Shown here: one piece after another, positions 9,321 to 17,505 of the stretch
Position numbering within the stretch: the stretch's first letter is position 1
How the letters are laid out: the number at the start of each line of letters is the position of its first letter
Assembly (NCBI GenBank): GCA_031276865.1
Contig: JAISMF010000051.1
Coordinates: 1-34,088 of the forward strand
Origin: Deltaproteobacteria bacterium
GTDB taxonomy: Bacteria > Desulfobacterota > Desulfarculia > Adiutricales > Adiutricaceae
Length of the DNA: 34,088 bases
Direction: 5' to 3'
Position numbers and translations under genes: made by a program
The notes under the pieces: generated by a model
What the model saw: only the letters and a program-made list of their open reading frames with translations
The model's database searches: none
What the model was told of the DNA's origin: nothing

Positions 9321-10451
9321 ATGCTTCCGGAAATAATGAAATCAGCCTTCTTGACCGCCGCCGTGAGCTTCATCTTCTGCCTCTCCTCCCAGCCGACCTT
9401 GGCCGGACCCAACGTTTTGGACATAAGCGAGCTTAAAAGCCTGGGTCTTTCCGACTCCACCATCGAGAACATCGTGGCCGTGTCCCTTTCGCCCCGGGCC
9501 AGACCCCCCCTGGATGCGGATTTCATCAAACTTCTGGCCACCCACGGCGGCGACGGGCTCACTAAGGATTATCTGGACCTAGACGCCCTAAGTTCCGGAG
9601 ACGGAAAAGCCCCTTTGAGCCCCGACTCCGTCAGGAAGCTGATCTCCGCCCGGGTGGCGGCGGACGAAATCAGGGTCATGATCCGGGACGCCCTGGAGGA
9701 GTACCGGGCGGACGACGGAAAAGAGAACGCCCCCTCGGCGGGCGCTACTGACGCCGCCGGTTCCGGCCCCTACGCCGCGGCCGGCGTCGTGGCCGCGGGA
9801 GCGGCCGCCGGAAGCGGACTTTCCGCGGGTGGCGCCGGAGCCGATTCCGGCGCTCATTCCCCCGAGCTCGGGGACGCCGGCGGCGCCGCCCCTTCGGGAG
9901 CCTGGAATCCGGAGGATGAGGACTTTTCCGCCGCGGCCGACGGCGGCGACGGATTTTTGACGGCGGAGGATCTGCTGCGCGAGAGCGAAGCCGCCGGGGC
10001 GATGGGGGAAAGCGAGCACCTGGTGCCCTTGACCATAGGGAACGCCGGGGGGAGCATGGCGGAGGCCGAGGCGGAGAGCCGGATTCCGGAAAGAGCGGCC
10101 GCGCCCGATCCCAGGAAAACCCCCCAGACCCTGCGCCGGGGCCAAAAGGCCGATCCCTCCCGCCCCATGCCCGCGGACGGCCGGATGTATCCGGTGAGGG
10201 AGCCGGAGGAGGACGACGAGTACTTCATGGGGTCCTACCGCTACGAGACTTTGGACGGGCACCAGGTGGACGTGCACCGGGCCTCCAAGAGCGGGGTTTT
10301 GGGAACCCGGGTGGAATCCAGGGCCGGCGGCCAGAAGGTCCACCGCTACTTCAGCGGCCGCCCCGAGAAGAAGGCCGTCCGGACCGTCCCGGGGACGAAA
10401 AGAAGCGCCTCCGGCGGAACCCCCAACGAGATGATCGACTACTTCGAATAA
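9321..10451 (+). CDS. Exported Ala/Gly-rich protein of unknown function
   Basis: Not recognised. ATG 9321 has AAAGGA (9308-9313) at good spacing; ATG 9336 is a possible alternative. The product is 376 residues. Residues 1-29 form a signal peptide (KSAFLTAAVSFIFCLSS, cleavage near TLAG). Residues 30-135 are predicted helical, with LKSLGLSDSTIENIVAVSL and a second similar Leu-Ser-Asp/Pro motif (PLSPDSVRKLISARV). These may be two diverged copies of a short helical motif. Residues 140-290 are low-complexity Ala/Gly/Asp/Glu-rich and probably disordered. The last 80 residues are ordered-looking: GSYRYETLDGHQVDVHRASKSG and a basic tail. It probably resides in the periplasm or envelope. It is monocistronic, with a terminator 64 bases after the stop. 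Confidence 0.75.
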   Translation: MLPEIMKSAFLTAAVSFIFCLSSQPTLAGPNVLDISELKSLGLSDSTIENIVAVSLSPRARPPLDADFIKLLATHGGDGLTKDYLDLDALSSGDGKAPLSPDSVRKLISARVAADEIRVMIRDALEEYRADDGKENAPSAGATDAAGSGPYAAAGVVAAGAAAGSGLSAGGAGADSGAHSPELGDAGGAAPSGAWNPEDEDFSAAADGGDGFLTAEDLLRESEAAGAMGESEHLVPLTIGNAGGSMAEAEAESRIPERAAAPDPRKTPQTLRRGQKADPSRPMPADGRMYPVREPEEDDEYFMGSYRYETLDGHQVDVHRASKSGVLGTRVESRAGGQKVHRYFSGRPEKKAVRTVPGTKRSASGGTPNEMIDYFE

Positions 10452-10514
10452 GCGCCATCGGAAAAACGCCTTCGCCGGCGCCGGAATCCGGAACGGTTTG
10501 GAAAACACGGGCTT

Positions 10515-10550
10515 AAATCCCGGTCCCCCGAGGGGTCCGGGATTTTTTTT
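10515..10550 (+). terminator. Rho-independent terminator
   Basis: AAATCCCGG (10515-10523) pairs with CCGGGATTT (10537-10545), with additional CCCC/GGGG pairing inside, and is followed by a T run. It ends the 9321-10451 transcript. Confidence 0.9.
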
Positions 10551-10745
10551 ACCGGCGGCGGATAAGGGAGCCCGGGCTGGCTTTAAGTTGGATGTTTCTT
10601 CGCCGGAGGAAAAGGGGAGGATTGGCCGGAGGAAAAAGCGAGGGGCTGGCTGGCGGAAAAGGCGGAAAGCTGGGGGGAGAGGGGGAACGTCGGGAGGGGA
10701 GGGGGTTTTACGGGAGGCGGAGGGAGGGTTTGAGGAAAAAGTTCG
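10551..10745. other. G-rich intergenic stretch
   Basis: The plus strand is unusually purine- and G-rich, with repeated runs of three to six G residues (for example 10672-10710). Four-tract G-quadruplex folding is possible in principle. No gene is supported. It lies downstream of both the plus-strand terminator and the minus-strand regulator gene, so a role at their 3' ends is conceivable. Confidence 0.4.
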
Positions 10746-12257
10746 TCAGCGGTAGCTTTTGGCGTTTATTCCGTATTTTTTGAGCCTGTGATTTAACAGC
10801 TGCCGCGATATGCCCAGTTTCCTGGCGGCCCGGGCGACGTTTCCGGCGTTTTCCGTTAAAAGGATTTTGAGTTTCCTCTCCTCTTCCTGGATCTTGGTCA
10901 GATACGAGGCGTCCCCGGCCGAGGGAAAGGGGCGGGGGAGCGCCTGGGAGGCTTCCGGAGGCTCCGGTCCGCGCTCCTCGGGCGGTCCGGAGCCCTCTCC
11001 TTCTCCGGCAAGAGAGAAGGCCCGGGCGTAGAAGTCGTCCAGGTGTTTAAGGCCGATGACGGTCTCGTCCTTGGAAAGCTGGTAGATGGAGCCGTAGAGC
11101 ATCTGCTCCAGCTCCCGCACGTTTCCGGGCCAGTCGTATTTGTTCATGAGCTCCCAGAGGCGGGAGTCTATCCGGAGGGCTTGTTTTCCGAGGAGTTTGT
11201 TGTAACGGCCGATGAAAAACTCGCTTAATAGGGCGATATCCTCCGGCCGTTTCCGGAGAGGCGGAATGTCCACCAGGATGACGGCTATCTGCGCGAAGAG
11301 TTCGGAGTCGAGCTTGCCGGATTCCATGGCGGCGTGGGGATCGGATCCCAACGAGACCAGGAGTTTGAAGTCCAGCTTCTCCTTGACGGGGGAACCTATC
11401 CTCGCGGCCTTCATCTCCTTTAAGGCCTCCTTAAGCTTCGCCTGCAAGTCCACGGGCATGGAGTCCAGTTCGTCCAGGTAAAGGGTGCCGCCGGTGGCCT
11501 CGGTGAGCATACCCGGCCGCGAGATGGCGCCGATGAAGCTCCCCTTGCTGGTGCCGAAGAGGAGCCCCTCCAGGAGGTTTCCGGGAATGGATTCGCAGTT
11601 CAAGGCGAGGTAGGGGCTGCCGCGTCGGGACGAGCCGTGATGGCAGAGCTTGGCTAGAAGCTCCCTTCCCGATCCGCTCTCCCCCGAAATGAGGATGGAA
11701 AAGGAGTTCTCGCTGTTGGCCTTTATTATCTCCACGGCTTTTAAAAACTCGGGATTCCGGCCGGCGATGTTTTGGGCGGGGTCGCTTAAGGGGATGTATC
11801 CGGGCCACTGCAAGGGCGGGTTGGAAAAGGCCCGGCTCTGGGAGCCGTGGTCGGAAACCAGCGGCTGGGTGAAGCAGATGGAGCCCAGGACGCCGTTTTC
11901 GCCCATGATGGGGTAGACCCAGTAGGAGGCGTTCACCACCCTGCCTTTATAAGTCTTATACGTGTAAACGTAGCCCAAAACCGGTTTCGCCATCCTCTGG
12001 CAGACGTACATGATGTTGGGGCCGTTCAGGGGCACCAGAGCCTCGATCCAGCGGCGGCCCAGCATCTCCTCCGGGCTTATGCCGTCAATCTCGGAGTGGG
12101 CCTTGTTGTAATAGACTATCATCCCCAGGGTGTCGGTTATTATGACGCCCAGGGGGAAATCGTCGAAGATCCTCCTGGTCTGATCGGGACCGAAGTTGAG
12201 GATCTTGGAGAATCCGTAGAGATTCTGGCTGATATTGGTGGGTTCCGAGTCTGTCAT
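10746..12257 (-). CDS. PAS/AAA+/Fis NtrC-like regulator with altered GAFTGA and Walker A
   Basis: A bacterial enhancer-binding-protein architecture of 503 residues from ATG 12257, weakly supported by GGAAC upstream; ATG 12272 is an alternative. Residues ~25-125 are a PAS sensor (FPLGVIITDTLGMIVYYNKA). Residues ~170-400 are the AAA+ domain. Walker A reads GESGSGRE at 192-199, so the invariant Lys is Arg198. The GAFTGA loop reads GSFIGA (239-244). Walker B LYLDELD, the PPLRKRPEDI segment and KYDWPGNVREL are intact. A Fis-type helix-turn-helix closes the protein (GNVARAARKLGISRQLLNHR). Family members hydrolyse ATP to remodel sigma-54 RNA polymerase through GAFTGA. Replacement of both the Lys and the Thr suggests this one works differently, perhaps with sigma-70 polymerase as TyrR does. 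The family call is sure; the altered mechanism is inferred. Confidence 0.88.
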   Translation of the reverse strand: MTDSEPTNISQNLYGFSKILNFGPDQTRRIFDDFPLGVIITDTLGMIVYYNKAHSEIDGISPEEMLGRRWIEALVPLNGPNIMYVCQRMAKPVLGYVYTYKTYKGRVVNASYWVYPIMGENGVLGSICFTQPLVSDHGSQSRAFSNPPLQWPGYIPLSDPAQNIAGRNPEFLKAVEIIKANSENSFSILISGESGSGRELLAKLCHHGSSRRGSPYLALNCESIPGNLLEGLLFGTSKGSFIGAISRPGMLTEATGGTLYLDELDSMPVDLQAKLKEALKEMKAARIGSPVKEKLDFKLLVSLGSDPHAAMESGKLDSELFAQIAVILVDIPPLRKRPEDIALLSEFFIGRYNKLLGKQALRIDSRLWELMNKYDWPGNVRELEQMLYGSIYQLSKDETVIGLKHLDDFYARAFSLAGEGEGSGPPEERGPEPPEASQALPRPFPSAGDASYLTKIQEEERKLKILLTENAGNVARAARKLGISRQLLNHRLKKYGINAKSYR

Positions 12258-12279
12258 AAGTTGTTCCGGCATGTTTAGA

Positions 12280-12308
12280 TTTATAGTAGAAATTATGGAT
12301 AAAGTCAA
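12280..12308 (-). promoter_or_regulatory. Sigma-70-type promoter of the regulator gene
   Basis: On the minus strand TTGACT (12308-12303), a 17-base spacer and TATAAA (12285-12280) make a near-consensus promoter. Transcription would begin near 12273, one base before ATG 12272 and 16 before ATG 12257. The message is therefore leaderless or has a very short leader. Confidence 0.75.
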
Positions 12309-12348
12309 GGCGGAAATCCGCTCTTTAGATATAACAATAATTAATGAG

Positions 12349-12360
12349 TCAATATATTGA
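12349..12360. promoter_or_regulatory. Perfect 12-bp palindrome, operator candidate
   Basis: TCAATATATTGA is a perfect dyad about 40 bases upstream of the -35 box of the divergent-facing regulator gene. It lies in an AT-rich island (12325-12370). It is placed as an upstream activator or autoregulatory site would be. Its binding protein is unknown. Confidence 0.4.
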
Positions 12361-12370
12361 ATTATAACAT

Positions 12371-13542
12371 AGAGCCGGCTCTCTTAAAACCGGCCGCGTT
12401 GATGGCCGGTTTCGGCCCGGAAAGCCTCCCCGGCCCTTTCGAACTTGGATCCGGAGGCGCCTAAAAAAGCCGGAACTAGGGTCCGTCCGGCCCCAGGTCC
12501 TGGGCGGCCTGGAAATAGGCGAAAAGGCGCCCGGAAAACTTATAACGCCGTCCGAGGCGTTCGACCCGGCCGGAAACGCGCGCCGCGGAAGCTTTCCTTT
12601 CGCGGGAGAAAGCTCCGAAGGGATAGGTTTCAGCCTCCCAAGGGAGGCCAGGGAGAGGACGAACGTTTGATTTTTTTCCGGACGTTGAAAAAGAGAAAAT
12701 TCAACTCCCTCATCCGCGGCGAGGACGAGGGACGTTTAAGCTAGTCCGTCTACGCGTTGGGACGGAAAATATTTTCGAAACTTGATTTTTTTTCCGGATA
12801 ATCTAAGACACTTTTTTTTTCAACGCTCCCGGAAAAGTCCGATTTTAGTGTATAATATAAGAGAGGGGAAAAAGAGCTTTTAAAACAATTTTGAATTTCT
12901 TAAAGGTGCGGGTAATTCGCTCCTCTTCCGAAAGCGCCCGCCCTACCTGGATTTGCGAATATTTTTGATAAAAAAAGAGAGCGCCCGCGCCTTGTCGTGG
13001 ATATGGTTGAAGGGCTCTGGATCGTTAAAAATTTTAAGCGTACGGGGCGTATTTCGAGCGTCTTATAATTTTTTCCCGTCTTCCTTTCTTTTACGGACCA
13101 AATAAACGCGAAAGCGAATTTCGGAAAACATCCTCCATGGCTTCACGTTCCCAGGACGTCCTTTTTCCAATTAAAGCGCGAAAAATTTCCCTTAGGGCTT
13201 GAAATCAGCCGCGCCCGTGTTTCCACGAAACGATAAAACGACGCTATCGGTTGGCGCGGTCAGCTACCGTAAAATTATTTACGCGTCATCTTGTTCCGGT
13301 GATTTTGAACGTTCTTTAAACGTTTACCGCGCCTTACAAACGTTAAAGGAGTTTTTCCGCAATTGCGAAGCATTCTCACGTCCGGCGGATTATCTGTTAC
13401 GAATCATTCCGCCTATTTTTAATTTCAGTGTTCGCGCTTTGAATTTAAGCACTTTCACGTCCGGCTATGGGCTTTTAAAACCGGAGCCGCCATCCTGGCG
13501 TTTCACCCATCCTTTAAATTCGCGTCTTTTATTATTAAGCGT
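12371..13542. other. Long gap with no supported gene
   Basis: About 1.2 kb without a credible gene. Open frames here are rich in Arg, Lys and Pro, lack ribosome sites and look like GC-driven chance frames. One -10-like TGTATAATA (12849-12857) has no matching -35 box. It is followed by an imperfect GCGGG/CCCGC hairpin near 12907-12943, which could belong to a small RNA but is not strong evidence. The DNA becomes more AT-rich to the right. Confidence 0.45.
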
Positions 13543-13627
13543 CTATTTTTAGCAAAGGGCTATTTTTAGCCAGCGGCTGTTTTTAGTCAGCGGCTGTTTT
13601 TAGCCAGCGGAAATTTTTTGCCAGCGC
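13543..13627. repeat. 17-bp tandem repeat, five units
   Basis: Units start at 13543, 13560, 13577, 13594 and 13611, with consensus CTGTTTTTAGCCAGCGG. The inner three are nearly identical and the outer two degenerate. A 17-bp period is not a multiple of three in frame terms, and no reading frame spans the array. It lies 245 bases upstream of the VIT/vWA gene, so it may be a run of protein-binding sites. Confidence 0.88.
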
Positions 13628-13789
13628 TTTATTTAAAAGCGGCTTTTACTTTCAGCCATCGAATCGTTCGTTTAACTTTGGGCGCGTTCCTCATCCCGGG
13701 ACGCGTCCCGGTAATCTTTCGCCCGAATCGCTCGAAAAAACGGAATTTTGTTCCGCGTTTTTGACGCGGCGGATCTTGTTAAAAACCAT

Positions 13790-13857
13790 TTTCACCTAAA
13801 TTTTTTTCAGCGCCTTTCACTTAAAATTTTTTCAGCGCCGGCGCTTTTCTGCGCCGG
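13790..13857 (+). promoter_or_regulatory. Leader repeats and hairpin before the VIT/vWA gene
   Basis: Two near copies of TTTCACTTAAATTTTTTTCAGCGCC-like DNA (about 13790-13816 and 13816-13839) are followed by CCGGCGC/GCGCCGG (13838-13844 with 13851-13857). This 7-bp stem ends at the base before the ribosome site AAAGGAAG (13858-13865). A hairpin tight against the ribosome site could affect initiation. No promoter was identified with confidence. Confidence 0.5.
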
Positions 13858-13872
13858 AAAGGAAGACGATTC

Positions 13873-16245
13873 ATGCTTCACGCCGTGTTTTTTCTTATCT
13901 TGTCGCTCTCTTTCGCGTTTTTTTCCAAAAAGGCCCGGGCTTTCGAACCCGTTACGGTCGAGGCTTTGGATTCCGTTAGCCGTCCCATGGGTTTAAATCC
14001 GTTTTCGCTCTTAAAGCTCGAGCTCGACATAAAAGTAGACGGCCAAATGGCGACGGTGAATCTCAGGAAGGTTTTCAAAAACAACCGGGGCTACGACATG
14101 GAGCTGGACTTCATTTCGCCGCTTCCCGCGGGCGCGGCGCTTTTAGGGGTCACGCTCACCTCCGGCGGAAAGGAGCTTCCGGGGAGAATCCACCCGAAAG
14201 AGGAGGCCTACGGCGTCTACGAGGAGATAGTTCGGACCTTGAAAGATCCGGCGCTCATCGAATACGCCGGCTACGGGCTTTTCCGCGCCCGGATTTTTCC
14301 CGCGCCCGCGAACGGGACGGTTTCGCTTGATTTGAATATGAGCTATCTCGTTTCCGCCGATTTCGGGAGGGCGGATCTGGACTTTCCCTTGATCGGCGCG
14401 GCCGGATCCACGGAGGCGGTTCCGGAGCAGGATTTCGCGGTCGTGTTGAAAAACGTCCCCGATCTGGGCGCCGTCTTCTCTCCCTTTCCCGAGGCCGAAG
14501 TGGAGCGGGAACCCAACGGGGCGCGGGCGACCCTCCGGCTCCGAAACAAGGATATCCTCAAACGCTTCCAACTCTACTACCAAACCGGCGTAAGCGGACC
14601 CGGTGGCTACGCCGTCAGCTCCAAGACGGACGACGGGGACGGGTTTTTTTTGTTCCTGGCCGAGGCGGAGCGGGAAGCGGAGCCTAAAAAGAATCCCAAA
14701 GACGTGGTTTTCGTCCTCGACCGCTCCGGCTCCATGGAGGGGAACAAGATCGAGCAGGCCAAAAACGCCGCCCTCTTCGTCCTTTCGCGGCTGAGTCCCG
14801 CGGACGGCTTCAACATCGTGACCTTCGCGTACGATGTGGAAATATTTAGGCCCACGCTAAGCCCGGCGGATCCGGAAAATCTCCGGGAGGCCCGGCGCTT
14901 CGTTTCCAACATACGGGCCGGAGGCGGGACCTTTTTAAGCGGCGGCGTGGAGGCGGCCTTGAAATCCCTCGACTCCCCGAGGCCCGCCTACATCCTCCTC
15001 TTAACCGACGGGCAACCCAACTACGGACTGACGGGCGAAAAGGAGCTGGTCGAACTGGTGGAGCCGCGAAGCCCCGGGGACTCGGTTAGGGTCTTCTCCT
15101 TCGGAGTGGGGGACGACGTGAACGCCCGCCTCCTGGACCGCTTCTCCACCTTGGCCGGCGGCGTCACGACGCACGTTTCCGAAGACGAGGATATCGAGGA
15201 GAAGGTTTCCGCGTTTTTTAAAAAAATCGGAACCCCGGTTTTAAGCGCTCCGGTCTTCCGCTCGAGCATCCCCGTGAACCGGGCGATTCCAAGAAGGCTT
15301 CCGGATCTCTTTCGCGGAGGCCGGCTTCTCGTGGTCGGCCGCTACCCCGAAGGGGGCGAGGCCGTGTTCTCCCTTACGGGGAAGGACGGAGAAAAGGAGA
15401 GGACCCTGGAGTGGAGGGTGCGCCTGGAGGACTCCCCCAGCTCGGCCGGCCCCTTCGTCTCCCGGCTCTGGGCCGCAAAAAGGATAGGGGAGATCGTAAA
15501 CGAGCTGGATCTGGGCGCGGGGGCCGCTGAAAACCCCGGGGGCCGGGAGGAGCTCGCCCGGGAGCTCACGAATATTTCCCGCGCCTACGGAATTCTCACC
15601 CCCTACACCAGCTTTCTGGCGGCGGAGGACGGGGATCTGGATTTCCGCGTTTCCAGCCGGAGGACCGGAAGGCGCCTTTCAGCCTTAAAAACCGCCTCCG
15701 GCGCCATGGGGACCATGCAGAGGAGGTATAAGGCCGCCCTCTCCGCGGACGTCTGCCACTCCCTGGATCCCTCCGCCCTGTTTCCCTCCGGGGAGGCGGC
15801 GGAGGAGACCAGGCGTTTCATCCGGAGTTTCGAGGACCCGGAGCCCGGTAAGCCCGGTAAGCCCGGAAAACTCCGCCATCCCGCTCGGCGCCTAAGGCCC
15901 TTCCACGACGATTGGGCCGGTCCGGAAAAAGAGGCCCGAAAGGCGGTTCCCAGGGGAGTCTCCCCTGGCGGCCGGCGGACGATCCAAGCCTTCCGGGACG
16001 AGCCCGCGAATCCGGAGGAAAAGGTCCTGCGGCTGGGGGACAAGAGCTTCTTCATCCGAAAAGGGAGTCTAATCGAGGGAGGTCTCACGGCGGACGAGAT
16101 CGAAAAGGCCCGCGAGGTGAGGAGGCTCTCTTTGGAATTCCAGGCCCTTGCGGAGCGCCTCGCCCCCCACAACCTGGTCTGGCTCGGCCGGAAAGAGCCC
16201 GTCGTCTTCCGTTTCGAAGGCAAGATCTACCGAGTGGCGGATTAG
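13873..16245 (+). CDS. VIT plus von Willebrand A domain exported protein
   Basis: 790 residues from ATG 13873, which has AAAGGAAG eight bases upstream. A signal peptide covers residues 1-24 (LILSLSFAFF, KKARAF). A VIT domain (inter-alpha-trypsin-inhibitor type) spans ~35-165, with KVFKNNRGYDMELDFISPLP and the typical KEEAYGVYEE. A vWA domain spans ~275-450 with a complete metal-ion adhesion site: D283-x-S285-x-S287 (DRSGSM), T353 and D379 (LLTDGQPN). The rest is a C-terminal region with a short Gly-Lys-Pro triplet repeat near residues 657-664 and no recognised domain. The VIT/vWA family is usually a secreted or periplasmic ligand-binding protein rather than an enzyme. An intact metal site suggests it still binds a partner through Mg or Ca. 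It is monocistronic and converges on the NlpC/P60 gene across a shared terminator. Confidence 0.9.
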   Translation: MLHAVFFLILSLSFAFFSKKARAFEPVTVEALDSVSRPMGLNPFSLLKLELDIKVDGQMATVNLRKVFKNNRGYDMELDFISPLPAGAALLGVTLTSGGKELPGRIHPKEEAYGVYEEIVRTLKDPALIEYAGYGLFRARIFPAPANGTVSLDLNMSYLVSADFGRADLDFPLIGAAGSTEAVPEQDFAVVLKNVPDLGAVFSPFPEAEVEREPNGARATLRLRNKDILKRFQLYYQTGVSGPGGYAVSSKTDDGDGFFLFLAEAEREAEPKKNPKDVVFVLDRSGSMEGNKIEQAKNAALFVLSRLSPADGFNIVTFAYDVEIFRPTLSPADPENLREARRFVSNIRAGGGTFLSGGVEAALKSLDSPRPAYILLLTDGQPNYGLTGEKELVELVEPRSPGDSVRVFSFGVGDDVNARLLDRFSTLAGGVTTHVSEDEDIEEKVSAFFKKIGTPVLSAPVFRSSIPVNRAIPRRLPDLFRGGRLLVVGRYPEGGEAVFSLTGKDGEKERTLEWRVRLEDSPSSAGPFVSRLWAAKRIGEIVNELDLGAGAAENPGGREELARELTNISRAYGILTPYTSFLAAEDGDLDFRVSSRRTGRRLSALKTASGAMGTMQRRYKAALSADVCHSLDPSALFPSGEAAEETRRFIRSFEDPEPGKPGKPGKLRHPARRLRPFHDDWAGPEKEARKAVPRGVSPGGRRTIQAFRDEPANPEEKVLRLGDKSFFIRKGSLIEGGLTADEIEKAREVRRLSLEFQALAERLAPHNLVWLGRKEPVVFRFEGKIYRVAD

Positions 16246-16316
16246 GGCCCGTTTCCAGATAATGGCTTTTTAGCGGCTCCCGGGCGCCTTTCCGGCGCTC
16301 GGGCCTTTTAGCGGTT

Positions 16317-16356
16317 AAAAAAACCCCGGAAGCCTTTTTTGGCTTCCGGGGGTTTT
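16317..16356. terminator. Bidirectional terminator between convergent genes
   Basis: AAAACCCCGGAAGCC pairs with GGCTTCCGGGGGTTTT around a TTTTTT loop, with one bulged G. An A run on one side and a T run on the other let it terminate both the VIT/vWA gene and the minus-strand lipoprotein gene. Confidence 0.88.
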
Positions 16357-16404
16357 CGCTTTTCAAAGAGTCTGGAGCTTCAGCCGGGGAAAGGGTCCGT
16401 GGGC

Positions 16405-17505
16405 CTAGCGCCTTTTGGGGATTTTGGAAGAGCTGCGGGTCGTTTTGCCGGAACGGCTTTTCCCGGTTCTTCGGGAGGGCTTTTTCTTGGCCGGGGCTTT
16501 GTAGCTGGATTTGGGGGCGGGAGCGCCGTCGCTCATGGAGGTTAGGGCCTGCTTCACGGCGCCGTTGGTGGCCGCCATCTTCATGCCGTCGGAAAGGGGG
16601 GCCGCGGACGAGTCCTCGAAATAGCGCCGCCCGCCCACGAAATAGGGGCCGTAGTCGATGCCGAAGGCCGCGGTTTCGGAGACCAGCTTCAGCCTGGAGG
16701 AGGCCAAAAGGAAGTTGCCGTTTCCGGTGTAGATTCCCAGGAGGTAGCGGCTCTCGTTACGGGGGTTGCGGTAGACCAGGACGTCTCCGGGACGAAGCGA
16801 CTCCTTTCCCACCGGTTTGCCGCCGGAAACGATGCCCTGGGCGTTCTTCTGGAAGAGGCCCGTTCCGGATTTGGAGTAGACGTAGCTCACGAAGCCGGCG
16901 TCGTCGAAGCCGTTCTCCGGAGTCAGGCCGCCGTCGAGATAGGGCCGGCCGGTGAGGCTGTAGGCCGTGGTGAGCAGCCTGGCCGTGAGTCCGGAGGCGT
17001 TTTTCAGCTTCTTCGCCGAGCTGGGGGCGTCGTCGACGCCGTATTTGGAGGAGGTGGCGGCCGGCGGAATGGAGGACGAGCCCTTGGAGGCGCCGCCCTT
17101 GGCGAGGGTGCGGCCGGCGTCGGCCGTGATCAAATTGCCGTTCAGGCCCCTGGCGGCGACGCGCGGGTTGATGAGGGCCGCCTCATCCTCGGCGAAGGAT
17201 TTCTCCTCGTCTAAGAGGGGGCCGCCACGATCCCGTTCCCCGTGAGGATCGGCGATCGAGGCGAGGCGCCGGGGCTCGGCGTCCGCTTTGGCGTTGGCGG
17301 AACCCGCGGTTCGAAGCGGGGCGAGCTCGCCGACGAGGGAGCTTCGCTCCGGTCCGGGGGCCTCGACCCTGGTCCTCCCCGAAAGCGCGCCCGAAGTGAG
17401 GGCGTCGTGGCAGGCGGGTAAAAGGAGTAGGGCCGGGAGTAGGAGAAGGGAGGATAAGGCGGGAAAGGAGAGGGGCTTGGAAAAACGCTCTCTGAAATGG
17501 GACAT
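16405..17505 (-). CDS. NlpC/P60-fold lipoprotein with the catalytic triad replaced
   Basis: 366 residues from ATG 17505, with GGAGG seven bases upstream. A lipoprotein signal peptide (LLLLPALLLLPAC) ends in a lipobox Cys, so the protein is anchored in the cell envelope. A disordered Ala/Pro/Ser linker runs to ~residue 160. Residues ~165-300 are an NlpC/P60 fold: AYSLTGRPYLDGG, GFDDAGFVSYVY, SLRPGDVLVY and LLGIYTGNGNFLLAS. In the family these are cell-wall Cys peptidases with a GFDCSGF nucleophile and two His. Here the Cys position is Asp202, the HVGIY His is Leu255 and the FxHA His is Leu267. All three catalytic positions are lost while the fold motifs remain, so this is most likely a non-catalytic binding module. 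The C-terminal ~55 residues are Lys/Arg/Ser-rich and basic, suited to contact with anionic polymers. Confidence 0.85.
   Translation of the reverse strand: MSHFRERFSKPLSFPALSSLLLLPALLLLPACHDALTSGALSGRTRVEAPGPERSSLVGELAPLRTAGSANAKADAEPRRLASIADPHGERDRGGPLLDEEKSFAEDEAALINPRVAARGLNGNLITADAGRTLAKGGASKGSSSIPPAATSSKYGVDDAPSSAKKLKNASGLTARLLTTAYSLTGRPYLDGGLTPENGFDDAGFVSYVYSKSGTGLFQKNAQGIVSGGKPVGKESLRPGDVLVYRNPRNESRYLLGIYTGNGNFLLASSRLKLVSETAAFGIDYGPYFVGGRRYFEDSSAAPLSDGMKMAATNGAVKQALTSMSDGAPAPKSSYKAPAKKKPSRRTGKSRSGKTTRSSSKIPKRR

Noticed and set aside
9588..10508. A 306-codon minus-strand open frame opposite the exported protein
   Set aside because: The plus-strand gene has a ribosome site, signal peptide and terminator. 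The antisense frame is Gly/His/Arg-rich and has no start signal.
10600..10740. G-quadruplex regulatory element as a firm call
   Set aside because: G runs are present but irregular, and the region lies beyond both gene ends, so function is not supported. It is kept only as a descriptive note.
12445..12744. A 99-codon basic open frame
   Set aside because: No ribosome site; Arg/Lys/Pro-rich composition typical of chance frames in GC-rich DNA.
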